Below are positions 28,501 through 42,900 of a stretch of 64,000 nt of DNA, piece after piece. The translations under genes were made by a program, and so were the position numbers. Under the pieces are notes generated by a model. That model was not told where the DNA came from and did not search any database. It saw only the letters and a program-made list of their open reading frames with translations. This DNA comes from Branchiostoma floridae. Taxonomy: Eukaryota > Chordata > Leptocardii > Amphioxiformes > Branchiostomatidae. The stretch is from positions 24,277,752 to 24,341,751 of the forward strand of contig NC_049979.1 of NCBI RefSeq assembly GCF_000003815.2. Reading direction: 5' to 3'. The first letter of the stretch is position 1, and every line of letters begins with the position of its first letter.

Positions 28501-30928
28501 TGAAAATTCAAACCGCCACAAACATTTTCCATGGCAGCAAGGTGCATGGTGCTATCACAAAGTTTAACTTAAAACAACCTTAAATCCCAGCAAACTTAAT
28601 GCATTTACAGTAATCCATGACTGCAGCCTTGGTCTATAGGACGGATACTGATGGCAACTGGAAGATGTTTAAGAATCCCAAGATGGCAGCACCCATAGAC
28701 AGGGATAGTTATAATACAGGTTTTGCCATAAAAAGTCTTTTACCACAGACTGTAACACAGGAATTTCCTCTTTTTCTCCAGTCTACACATACTGGAAGTG
28801 TAAACAATCTAGTACCAGCTCAGTAAAGAAGTATCAAAGTAACCAACCCAGAATCGAGGTGTTCAAAAATTTGGAGTTGAACATCTGTAACGTGGGGGAA
28901 TTCTAATGTAATTAAGACAGTTTTAAACAGCGCCTACTGTTAGGCCAAACAGAGACATGAAGAAGCAGATACTTCCTGCATTCTCCACATGTACAGGCTT
29001 ATTTATTCATTCATTTCTTTGATCTCTAAAAACGTTTAAAATTGATTTCTGCAGGGGCCTATTATATACAGAACACATTAGACACATTATAGTCACTTAA
29101 TACATTCACTACGGTGGAGGCAGACGCAGGCAATATTCAGTGGGACAAATCAAACGTGATTACCCTGGTAGCATTTCCCTGTATAAAGCATGCAAGCTGT
29201 GATCAGTCAGTCAGACTGTTACACGATTTAACACCATGGCAGGCCTGTCACTAATCCTGCCGCTACTGGGAAGCTCCAATTTCCTGTGTCTAACAAACCA
29301 AACTGAGAGGTGTGCCCACAAGGCATGCATTTCTAATCCTACCAGCTTTTCAACACCTTATGGCAGGAAGTCTGCATATTTTTTGGGGGGTACATTTTAC
29401 CCAAGCCACATCATACACCATAAACATTGCCCCCAAATATCATACAGCATTAACTGGCATAATTCTGAAGAGTTCAAAAATACGGTGGATTTAAAAAGAT
29501 CAAGCAAATGCAGTTTCAAATCCTGATGTATGCACGCTTCAGACGTTAAGGTGGTAAAGACATTCTTGACCCTGGGAGCTTCAGACGATCAAATCAATAA
29601 CCCTGTACGAAATCTAGGTGCACCAGTGCACCCTTTGTTAAGAAATTTTTGTACTGAGTGCACAAAAGTGCTTTTATGCACCCAGTAGTTTTTGAGCCCT
29701 GGCATATGTTTCTGTCATAGCATTTGAGACATTCACACCTTTATCGTTTGTATTTTCAAAACCCATGCCATTTGTGATTGAACAATACACAGTGTAGAAG
29801 TCGTGCTATTTCAATTAGTGACACATCGTTAGCGCATGAATGTCATGTCTGCCTGTCAAGCTGCACGATTGGTCATAAATTTGTCATCAGTTGGCAAAGT
29901 GCCCAGAAATTTGATCCGCATTGCCACAAGGTGCATGTGTCATTGCATTGTGAACAGATGGAAAGACACCAAGTTTGTGGTTGTGTCATATACCATTCAT
30001 TGGACTCTTTGTGGGTCCTAAGAGATTATCCAATCATACTTGTCATTGACATAACCTCAAGTACATATTTGGTATGCATGATCCTAATAGCCAAACAGTA
30101 GCAATATGGACATGACACCAAAGTTCACTGGCCAACTATGCACTCATACATAACGTGTAACATCAACTCTCATAATTCTACTGGGTGCCTTAAGCTTAAT
30201 ACCACCACATAAAATTACATTGTTATGGAGCAGCCTTTTCAACATTGTCTTGAATACCAGAACATCTGAAGTGTACATGTAACTATATGTATATACCTCT
30301 GGATTTATGTTACTGCATTGATGCATCTCTTTAAGTTTATGTTTTTTGTGTGTGGCAGTATTATGGCATCCAATGGAATTATGAGACTAGAGTTGATTTT
30401 ATGTTAGAGACTTAGTATAGACAACAGCACAAATTTCTTTTACATTCAAAGATCTAAAAGTGAATCACAGACTGCATCAACTGAGCAGATATACATATAT
30501 GTGTCATACCTGTAGAAAGCTGAGAGAAACCTTGAGCTACTAGATGTATTCCTAGACTATATGAAAATCCATTTTCTCACAACCTGGCTAATGATATCTC
30601 AGAGCTACTTTTTCTCCTTTCTCACTCATTTGATTTAAAGTCCAGCTGTTATAGATGGAGAGCTCTAAGTCGCATTATGACTTGTGTGTAGAGATCCCAC
30701 CCCCTTGGTATTCTTACAGTTATCGGGCTAATAGCCAATCAGTTCTGCTATTGGTCCTTGGGGTATAATTTCATGGAGCAATTTCACACTAAGTACATGG
30801 CCACCCCTGGTGGATTCTGAGCTGTAGTATGACGATCAGTTTATCAGAGGTGACCACCTGGGGGTGGTCTTAGTAAAGATTTTCAGCAAAGATTTGCAGT
30901 CTTGTTGCTGCTTTACATCAAGGGAGTT

Positions 30929-30963
<35 letters not shown>

Positions 30964-33900
30964 GTAATGGCATGTGTCATAATGTGTGTGTGTGTAATGG
31001 TATGTGTCATAATGTGTGTGCGTGTGTACAATGTAGATGTGTCTCTGAATGTGTGTCTCTGATGTGTGTTTGTTTAATTAATGTATGTTTGTGTTTTATT
31101 GGTGGGTGGTTGTATATTGGCATTATGTGTGTGTCTTGTTATGGTTTCTCCCAATATGATATTACATGTATCAGCACATTGCATTTGCAAGATTTTCCTG
31201 CTGAGTTTGTTTAGGTTGTTAACCTGAGGGGTAAGTCACGTTTTTCCTGTGGTGCCACCTGCAAAATCTGTACACCAGAGCAAAAAAAGTATACATTGTG
31301 TTTACACCCTGTACATGAATGCCACATATCACTACATGTACGGAAAAATTGTATGTGTCACACGGAATTTGTAATAAAATCAAGAGATAATCAGAAATGA
31401 AATCATACTGGAAATATAGCACTGATGTAGAGTCTCAGGTTTGCACTCTTTGTCCTCATGTTCATGATTGACAGATTTGATGGATGAGGTCCTTAAAAAC
31501 CAATAAGTTGCATCTCTATTGAGGCTCATTAGGGGTATGGTGTTATCTCTGGAGAGACCGCTTACTGAAAGGTTGTCCAAGTGAAATGTGATCCTACGAA
31601 AAGATCAAGAAAGTTTACTTTTACTTGAGGAACTTCTGCACATTTTGAACAGGATGGGACCAAGCATGTGCCTTTAACTGAAGTTTTGTGATAAAGTTCA
31701 TGACTTGCAATTTGCAATCTTACTTTTTTCAAATTCCTACCATAACATGCGGGATGTCCCTGTAGCTCAACTAGTTAGCAGTCTCAAAGTTGAGCTCCTG
31801 TTTCCAATTAATTGGTAACCGGAAGACATCGGTTCTATCCTGCGAGGAACATCTCGTTAGGGGCTGGACTTCTTGAAGGGATGTAAGATGGGGGTTCTGT
31901 ATTCAAGAAGGTTTGCCAATCACGTGACATTTAAGAGCTTCCTGTCACGAGCGGCTGCTGAATAGTTAATCTAGACCTGACTCCAAATGGTGTTGACCAG
32001 GAAACGGTTAATAGACAATGATTTATGGACAAACCCTTGGATCAAGGCAACATTACACTCTCTGATGTGCCATGTAGCGCTACCAAACAAGCCAGAATAT
32101 TCATCCACATGAATGTGGGCTTGAACTGGAAGAAGAAGACAAAGGGGAACAGGTAGAAACCCCTCCCTATAAAAAATATACCCTGCTACTGAAACGGCAA
32201 GAATACTAACTGCCAAATGTGTCCCTAGGCACTGCAGTGGTCTGAACGAGCCATAACATGCACATATGACAGTCATTCAAGGCAGCAAATTTATCTTCAG
32301 CAAGAAGACAACTACATCATGAATAGTAGATGGTACATTATTGACCAAATAAAAGCTGTTGGTGCTCATTATGTGATGCTGATGTCCTAGATTGTACAGT
32401 AATACAGTACAAGCCAGGGCTCGAAATACTTTTTTCTGCACATCTGCACTGGTAAAGGTAGCATTGAAAATTACCTGCACCAGACAAAGTTTAACTGCAC
32501 CAGACAAAGTTTAACTGCACCACTCTGAATTTAGGAAGTATGGATCATGCTAAACTTGTTCAGGAACCATTGCTTTTTTTTTCTTTATGCAGCTAATAAC
32601 AATCTACATATACTTACATCATATGACATTTATGTATTATTATAAAACCCAGTACATGGACCAGTGCAGGTTAGGTGCACAGCTCCAATTTCACCTGCAC
32701 TAACCTGCATGTGCAGGTGGTATTTCAAGCCCTGAAGTATCTACAAGTGTCTGTTTTTTATGAAGTTATACAACTCAAAGTTTTACAATCTCGTTTTGCA
32801 AAGAAACATTTTGCCTATCTAAGTTATGTTGAAAGAAATGGTAAAATGTTTCTTTATCACAAATTTATCATTCAACTTGAACATACTGATGTTTTTCCTA
32901 CAGCAGGTAATGTAACTATGTAGACTTTTCATGGGCTAATCTTTTCATCTATTTTTTACCCTGAGAGGTAATGCTTTTGTCATTGTCACATCTCCAGGTA
33001 ATCTTAAGCCTTAAGCTTGACGTTTGGTGGCCAATACATATCAGCAATGTACCATCTTTTTGTTGCCATTCAGTGTTCCATTTGTGCTGGTTCAAGTGGG
33101 CATAGTCCATCAGAGTCAGACTACNNNNNNNNNNNNNNNNNNNNNNNNNNNNNNNNNNNNNNNNNNNNNNNNNNNNNNNNNNNNNNNNNNNNNNNNNNNN
33201 NNNNNNNNNNNNNNNNNNNNNNNNATCAGAGTCTGACTACATACAAAAGCATCATATACATAGCTGCAGGCTTGTCTACCTTGTCTACCTTCAATTTTTT
33301 CTCCCTTTGCATTTCAGAGAGGTTATACAGTTGCCCATGGAAAATGCCTCTAGTAGCCATACATGTTCATACTTCACACAAGGAATTTGAAAAATCAAAG
33401 GAAGAGATATCTCTACCATGGAAGGAACATTGTCCATCCAGTTTATGTCACAGCAGTAGGAAGAAGCAGTTGAAGTTGAAATAAAGGGTAGTTTACCTTT
33501 ATCTGCAGGGAAACCTATTTTTATAAGCAGGCTATCTAGGGAAAATTGCAATATTTTCAAAATATTGCAGTTTGAAACCTGAATGTCCATCAACTTTATA
33601 TTCCTGAATATGGTTATTAAAAACAACGGATATAGGTCACCTCGGGAATAAAGGTGAACTACTGTACATGTATATCATAATTTCATTGCTTACTCGTGTA
33701 GAGAAAATTGGCTTTCTGACCGATAATTTACAATCTTTCAAAGTAGCCACATCTTTTGCACAAGTTTTTACAATCGCCAAAGGTGGCTTATCAAAAACAT
33801 AATATAACTGTCAACGATGAGCAACTGTTATGTCCACCAAATGTGAATTGCCCTTATCACCACATAAAGTCTACCTGATACCCATCCAAAGTTTCCCTTT

Positions 33901-36900
33901 ATTAAAGAAAATCTTTCATCCCTGTCATAGGTGAAGGTGAACATAACTAATCACTTGGCAATGTGCAAAGATTCAGCATATGTTTTATGCTTGCCACAAC
34001 CTAAGGCTGCATCTACATTGTAAGGCCTCAGCAAGAAAAAACTATAGATGACATCCTCTGCAGACTACAAATAGACACAAGAGTGAAAAAGGCAATATAG
34101 GAAAAGCCAAGATGCCTAAGTCTTAAAAAAGAGACCAAAATGATTACCTAAAAAGTTATTACATACAGCAAGTAGTTTATTCCTGTATTTATAAGAAGTG
34201 TGGCACCCTAGTATCATCATGATCATCACCACGGGCGAGTATCACTTTACTGAGTTGGAAACTATAGTCAAGGCTACCACACTCTTGGTACACACTTCTA
34301 CAACTACACTAATAGCTGTTGAGTCCAGACAGATTTTACAGCAACTTTGTTGTTAACAGTCAACACACATGATGTACATTGCAGACAAACATGATGTAGA
34401 TAGCCTGCTAAATTGAGAATTGACTTGCCATTAAGACAGAAGAGCTAATTACTGACCTGCTCTTCATTCTATAGGAGTCAATACCTGTCTCATACTGAGC
34501 ACTTCATCAGTAATAGGGATGCCTACCAGTAAGAGAGCAGAATAGTGCTGGGAGTACATGTACATCCAATCCACTTGACCCCCATGGTCTAAAAATAGTA
34601 CATGTATCACGCAACAACCATAAGAAGCACTGTTACAGGCAAGCTTTAGGTCACAGCAGATGGAATGGGTCATTTTGCAATCTCATTCCATGCACACACT
34701 AGGGCTATCCTGGTATTCTCAATACGAGTCACAGAAAAGTTTGAAGTTGCAGTAGAATTGACAAGGTGACCTGATGATAAGGACTAGGATTTGGTGCTGA
34801 AGTCGAAAGAGTTTTAGTATCCTCCAGGTATAACGATAACGGGATTTTAGGGTATGAATGTGCTGTAAAGCTGTTTCCCATTTTAGCTGGTTGCCCCCGG
34901 TAGAGTCATCTCTCATGGCAACAGTGAGAAGACAAACTTCTTGTTGCATTTGGTATGAGGCTCCGGTGACTGGTGAAATCCTTTATCTCAAGCAGTCTAG
35001 CAGACTGGCATACATTCTGTCATTTCACAGGACACAAATGCTTGATCAATGCCAGTTGTACTAAAGTGTCTTTGTGAATATCTTTGAACTTCAAGAGATC
35101 CTGAGCTCCATAGAATCCCACTACATGTTTCATGCCTAACACAATTTCTGCTTTACAGCACTTCTGACAATAGGAGATTTAAACAGAATCCATCAACAGC
35201 TTTGTGTTACTACTAATAGAATGCATAGCCAGGGCTCAAAATACTGGGTGCATGTGCATCCAGGTGCACCCAAAATTGGAACTGTGCACCCAATTTTTTT
35301 CAGTGGGTGCACCCAAATATTTTCTTAGGTTTATGTATGGAAAGATATCGAGTATACTAGTATACATCATATTCTTGACATCTAAGTATTTGAAAGATAA
35401 TAAACATGTCTGTCATGTTACTTGTTTAAGAATTTGACAGCTTGTAACTAAATTTTGTTACTAGGTTTTTTTTTTATATTCTACAACTTAAATTTAAGTG
35501 GTGCACCCAATTTTTTAAGCTGGGTGCACCAGTGCACCTAATCCCAGAAATGAATTTCGAGCCCTGATTGCACAGATTTACCTTAGTTTACATAGGTTAC
35601 ATGTTATCTTTGTATGAGAAACAGCTCCCATGACCAAAAGCAACTAAACATCATTAGAATTATGAATCAAGGCATGATACCATTTTTGTGAGGTTGTTCA
35701 ATTCATCATTGTGAATTTTTACCTTATTCTCTCTATGCATTGTTATACAAGCTTGGGGGGGGGGGGGGGGCAACATTGGACCCGGGCCAGCCAGCCAACA
35801 GGACAAGTTTGGGATCCAAGCCATGCTTCCCATCCTACCAGCCACTGGTAACAACATCTTCTGTCTCACATCCTGTCACTCTACAGTATACAAATAGATA
35901 AGGATGCACACCAAGACAAACAAAAACATGGACCAAAAGCAGCACCTTTCATATTCACAGAGGTAACAACAAGTTGAAAAAAAATCTGTGCCTAACAGCT
36001 GAGAAATCAGCACCAAGGACAGTATAAGATAACTGGTTGCTGACATCATTGAAACAAAAAAACAACTTTTTTTCTTCCTCGTTTTCTGTATATTATATAA
36101 AGTTAACATAAAAATTGATACAGTAGCCTGCTTCCCTTGCTAGGCTTAACATTTTCAAAACGTCTGATATCTCAAACTGATAGCATGGTAAACAATGAAT
36201 CAAACAGCCAGATAAATTCTCATGAAGATCCATTGCTTCCTGAAGAAACACTACATGCAGTGCAGTTTTCAACAGATAATTGTACATGTTTCATTCCAGA
36301 GAAAGTAACTTGTGGTTGTGCTGATTTATTCCCCTGAGTCCCATTAGTAGCTCTCGTGAGCTCCGATCAAGAACATGGCTGCCCCACTGTGCCCTGTTGA
36401 GACTAACAGACTGCCCAGCTGGACAAATTACAGGTAAAAATCTGTTCCTCCAAATCAGCAGTAAATCAGACAATTGTTACAAGCTTTGGCTTTATGCCTC
36501 TACTATTCATTTTCAGGAGAAGGTACATCTAAAATTTCAGGTACACAGAAAATAAAGATAAAGTAGAATCACAAATCTTACTGCCTTGTTTCTAAGCAAT
36601 GAATCTGAACTTTTATAGCATTGTTTCAAATTCTTTTAATAACAAGGAACACAATAAAGATCTTGTTATACTTTTTAGAAAAGTTAGATAACTAAATACA
36701 TGCACTCACATTCAAATGTTTAATTTTTTTACATTTATTAATTTCTTTTATTACTAAAATGTGTTATTTACCAAAAAGATAAATATTTTTGCTGTGGAAA
36801 AAGGTGAAACCATTGTATGGTCATTGAAGTTAGCCCTATTTTTCATTTGACATCCTCTCCAAAGCATGATAACATATTAATAACAGAGTTTCAGATAATA

Positions 36901-39900
36901 AACATTCAGATATACTGTTTAATAAAAAAATAGGTATGTTTTATAGTTTCTGTCCTTATTGAAGACTGCAGGTTATTACTTTGTCATAAACCACTGTTGA
37001 TAAACCTCTGTATAGGTACCTGTATCTGCTAATATTACCTTTAAGTACTCAGCCCTACTGTACATGCATATAAAACCTATGACCAAACAGAAAACATATT
37101 TGTAAAATACAATGCATTCTAAGAAAAGTAACCACCCACGGAAACTACCCCTACGAAAGGCCATGGGATCAAATCAAACCATTCAATCATTCTGACATCT
37201 CCAACTACTGCATGCCTCTTAACCACTGGTTACACTGCAGATTGACGAACCCATAACGCCACCCAAAACTGCTGCTATTAGGCATTGCCACTGATGTGTT
37301 GCAAAAAGGTTGGGTTATTGCCCCATTGCTGCATAACATGCCTGCTTTGACAGCTTGATTTAAGCCGAGCACAAAGTTAAAACCCTCTGGCATTTGTAAG
37401 GGATGCCTCGTAAGACCTCCGTCTGCAGTGCTTCTGTGTCAGGCTGGCAAACTTCCAAGTTCAAAGACGCTATAAAATTCCTCCCAGACTGCTGATAAGC
37501 AAAGCATCGTCTTAGCCTACTCCCTGGTGCCCCTTAGAGACCCAAAAAGAATCAGACAGATTTTAGCTTTAGTCAGACAAAGGGAGCCATCATGCCAAAA
37601 GATTACATTTTAACTACAGCTGGGAGCCAGCCATCATAAATGCACTTAGTGAACAAGTTAAATTTGTCACAGAAATTCAGGGAATCTAGACTAGCATTTC
37701 CTTAGAGAAATTATAACATACAGGTGTATAAGTTTTAGCAAGTAGTAGATTGTACTTTAAAACTACAATGACAACTATTATTTTCTATGAAGTACTACAA
37801 ATGTTGTGGCTGACTAATGTGACAACACCAGAGGATGTTATAGGCTGTCAGTGTGTACTTTGAAGATTTAAATGTCAGCTTTGTATCTTACAACAGTGTA
37901 AAAACCTGCCTCTGGCACATAAAGTCTGCTGAAGGTAGTTCTTTCTAAATGAATGTCTGGCTTACCAATGCTAAATGATCATAAATTTCCTGTGGAGGTG
38001 TAATTGCATTCATAAACATTTGTCTACAGACAGAAGAAAGGGCAAGGACGTAGGACCTAACTTTTTATTTGCAAGTGACAGCAGAATGTAGGAAAGTTAA
38101 CACCAATTCACCTTTATCCGTGGGGTAACCTATATCCATTGTTCATAAAACAGGGCTTTTAGATATATTAAGACGACGGATGGTGGTTTCAAATTGCGAT
38201 ATTTTCACAGTATTTTAGTTTGAAACCACCGTCCGTCAACTTGCTATCACTAAATGCCTGTCTTTGAAAACGATGAATATAGGTTACGCCGCGGATAAAG
38301 GTGAACTAGCGTTAAATCTAGTATGCTCTACAGTCTTCTAGCCACCCACGTGTATGTGTGTGTATCAATTTTTTGTGTTATTGTTTATCTACATGTGTGT
38401 TTGTGTGCATGCATGCACATGTTTATCTGTGCATGCATTTGTGTGTATTTGTGTGTCCATGTGTGTTTGTGCATGTTTGTGTCCATGCGTGTGTGTGTAT
38501 GTGTGTGGTATTATGAATTTATGTTTGTGTGCATGTGTATGTTATGTGTCTTTGTGTGTATGCATGTGTGCATGAGTGTTTGTGTGTGCATGAGTGTTTG
38601 TGTGTGCATGTTTGTGTGCATGTGTGTCTGTGTCTGTAAATTTACATTCTGTCATCATGTTGTTTTACTTGAAATTCAGAACCTGTGATTCTGTTCTACA
38701 GTATTGGTTCTTAAATATCAATTTCTATTTTCCAACTGCAGTCATGTGCAAATATCTACAACCTGTGACGCTGAGTGAGACCAGTCATACTGGAGAGTAA
38801 TCAGTGTCTAGCAGATAACATCTCCAGCCAATGGGGAGTAGTTAGAGGTTGGATTTGTGGCAGACCATAATATTCCTGTGGCCCCCATGGTATCTGACCC
38901 AGTTCCACCTGCCATTTGTCATCGAACACTCGCTCAGTCAAATGTGCACGTCTCTGCGTATTGTTCAAGAAGATGTACTTGTGTCTCTAAACTTTGGGTC
39001 CCAGCTAGGAATAACATGCAACACAAAAATGTGCAAAACAGCTATTGATGAAGTACCGTACTGTAAATATCTTTATGTTTTAAGTGTTTCATGATAGGGA
39101 AAAGATAAAGTTTTTACAGTGGTTTTAAGTTTTGTGGCAGCACTATACTGTACAAAAATGAAAATTATACCAGTTTTGAATTTGAACAAAGTGGTCACAG
39201 CAAAAAAAGACAGTACATACAAAACCAACTAAAAAAATTTCAGCTCAAGAATTAAAGTACATAAAGTATAGATCCATGCAATCTATTTTTACCTAGTATT
39301 ACCCTTAAGGTTTTATAACTGAAGGGACTACTATGAATAATACACAAAGGTTTCTCACATTCGCCAAGTGCTAGAAGAATATATGACGTTGGCAACTGCA
39401 GATATTGCATGTTTTATTCATAGCAGCCATATGGCTGGTGGAGGAAAACAGATTTTAACTGTTGCACGTCAATGGCAGTGGGCTTAGACATGGCTAATGC
39501 CTGTCGTCTCTTTCATGCATAAGCTTAATGATAATGTAAGATACCAATCAATACAATGGCTTGTACTACATCATGTGCACAACACACTTAGGTCATGCTT
39601 GTAGTGTTGATAAAGTTTCACTTCATTAATTATAAGGGTTAAAGCTCGAATGGCAGACGTCTTGCTAGTGGAAGAACAGTTGCATAGGATTGTCAATTGG
39701 ATGTGTCTTTAAAAGAACAGGAATTCAATTTTCAGTTAAGGAGAAATCGAGTGTTTGTTATTCCGCAGTTGAAACAAGGAGGTAGGTGGGAAGAAGAACA
39801 AGCAATTTTGCACTCGTTATAAGTTTGCCTTGAAGAGGGTATCACCAAAAATGCAAACATTAAACCACCATGTTATTTTTGCTTATTGATTACAACATAC

Positions 39901-42900
39901 AGTGACTTAGTATAGTAAAAAAGGTATTGATTACCAGTCATTTCTGATAATGTCTAAGATAACACTAACAAAAAGAATGAATGAATAAAAAAAGTCCATA
40001 AACTTATCTGTATCCATAAATCACCTTATATTATTAAAAGAAAATTAATTTCATCCACCCAAGTCCAGAAGATAACATAAAACTGTACATGCATCTGAAA
40101 CCAGTTATTCAATATTGGTTTAGACCCTTAAGTGCTACAGTTATCAATATTGTAAAATGGAAAATGTTTTTGCAGTGAACACTATGAAATTCAATGCAAA
40201 AGGCTTTGAACAACTATGAACAACCGCAAAAATGTTTAGTTCTGTCTTATGACCATAAACTCAAAACCACCACAAACACTCCATTTTCTCCTTACGGTAG
40301 CATCAAATCCCCAAAAGCCTTTCACAGTACACAGTGTAGCAGTGGGTCTGTCCTTGGTGCTGAAGAAGTTGTTGACCCATTCCGCAACAGTTCTGCCAAA
40401 ACAACTCTGTGTGCCACAAAGTGTTTCAGCAAACATCCATCATTTCTCTGTTTGTCCTGACATATGCTATGACTCTACAGGGAGGTGGCTGTATGTATCC
40501 TCCTCACATTTCCCTCCGGTCCTCCCAGCTCATTAAACTGTCAGTAAGACACAAACTCCTGGCTCCTCCACCGAGCTCCTTCTCATCAATAATCACTACA
40601 CTGCAGGCCTTAAGGGAAGCAATAAGTTCTCTGCATTATCAAAATGCTTATGGTGGAAAGTTTCAAAACAGCAGAGGTTGGAGAGACTGATGGTTTTAAG
40701 TGACTTTTTTGTTACATGTTATCAAAGTCTGTCTGCTATGTGGCATCTAGCTGTCAGTGAATTTCAGGTTACAAAAGGTCGATTGCTGTATGCTAGAATG
40801 GAATTAGTCTATCACTGTGTATTAGAATGGGCTATTGCTGTGCATTTTGAGAATGGGCTATTGCAGTAAATTAGAATGGGATGTTGCTGACTGTATTACA
40901 ATGGACTATTACTGTGTATTAGAATAGGCTATTCTTGTGTATTAGAATGGGCTATTGCTGTGTATCAGAATGGACTATCATAATGTATTAATCAGTATGC
41001 ACTACAGGGTATTACTGTATATTACAATGAAATACTGCAGTACACTATACAATACCGAAGGCAGAGCTTTCTAAAATGACCAGAAGTCTTGGTAAGAAAT
41101 ATCTTACACTTAACCAAGATTATTTTTTTTTAAATTAGGCCATGTTGATTTGATTATATGGATGACATCCTCCGGGAACTCCAAAATTGATGCGAGCGAG
41201 CGAATAAAAAAAAAGTTTGGCCAAAAAAAAAAGTTGGCTTCAGTATGTAATCAAAGTGGCCAGGAAGGTTGAACATAGGACTACAAACACATAGTATGGT
41301 ATACCAACAGTTAGATGTTGCGACCAGTACATCATACGGGTGCAAAACTTTTTTTTCTTCTTGGACCAATCTGAAATAAACAGACCTGAAAAAAAATCAG
41401 ACGAACGGGGTTCGCCAATTGCAAAATGGACACACTATGTCGGCGGGTGTTTGGGGTCTTACCGGGCCAAAAAGACAACAAAAGCGAAGTGTTATAGTCA
41501 CTTGTACCAAGTTTCTACGTGCAAAGGTACAGACACAGTTATAAGCCTTTATTACATGAAGATGGGATTTCAAAATGCCAGTGGTAGTCCAATGATCCTT
41601 TGTAGAGATTCCTTTGTAGCAAAATTGACCAATTACCATTGTTTTGAGTATTATCAGTTCTCAGGTTTCCACAGACAATCAGGTCCAGGTTCACGTCCAC
41701 CTGGATCCTCTGGACCTGATCCTCTGGACCTGAACGGGACCTATCCTGAATTTACTGGTACATGTACAAACCCCTACCAAAAATCCTTTTTTCTTTCTTT
41801 CTGTCCTTTCACATCTTATTCTTTGACTTTTGAGATTTATTTTGGCATTCTATGGCATCAGTTATCGATTTTCTGATAGTTTTTTTCCAATCTACGGAAT
41901 ATTTGTGCTCATTTTACAGCTGCTTTGTACAATTTACTGTGTGGTCCAAAACTTTTTTTTTTTTGGGAAATGGCCGAAAATTGGTGCGAGCGCGGATGTC
42001 ATCCATATAATCAAATCAACATGGCCTTACTTACTTCTGAAAATTAGAAAATTCAAACGTTTTGTAACGTTGTAATGTATGTTTGATTACCTCCCCATCT
42101 TAAAACAAACATATGAAATGAATGAAAATATAAACACGAAATAAAAAAACAGATATGAGGCAATTAGAAAATGAGATAATTCCAACAAAACATTCAGGGG
42201 ATTGAATGTAAATATTAATTTACAACATCCCTAGTATTCTAACATATCCTTACCAGTGATTATTTACAACCCATTTGTATTCTGTTACAAGCACATTGCT
42301 GCATACATGCATGACTGTATATACCGGTATTGAAATTCAAAGGCAACAATGTCCTTGGCTCAGAGTCAGCAGCTGTCCCCCTGCATACAGCACAGCTCAT
42401 TAACTACCTTGTGAGCATCTTGGAAACAAAGTCTTTAAAATGCCACTGGGCATACCTTTGCATAGCACTATCAATATTTAATGTTGTTAGTGTAGTCAGC
42501 ATGGGGCTGGTATAACAAGAAGTGTAAAAATAAATGTATGGGTTAATCTTTAAACTTTTGAGGTAGGTTAATTTTTTTCTTCTCGCGATGACTACAAATT
42601 CATGACACTGTGATCATATCTCATTAATATTGTACCACAGAATTTTGAATTTAAAACAAACATTTTCCCGTGTATCATATAACATAGTAATGAACAATAG
42701 CCGTACAATTTTATGTTGCATATTACCATTTGAATTACAAATGGTGCATATACCCTGCTTGTGGATGAGGTGTTTTGTGACAGAAACTGTTATTGATGAT
42801 TTTCTTAGTTAATACTCAAATGTATGCAGGGGTAGACTGGATGTTGCTAGTTTATTTATGAGCCTTTCATCGTAATGTTTGGTGGGCAACATATCACATT

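Noticed and set aside
38323-38688. 121-residue Cys/Val-rich open frame
   Set aside because: Produced by the TG/CATG repeat. The same applies to 30864-31214.
41340-41876. 178-residue open frame as a gene
   Set aside because: It lies wholly inside the Harbinger-like MITE, has no transposase or other motif, and begins in a phenylalanine-rich run caused by a T tract.
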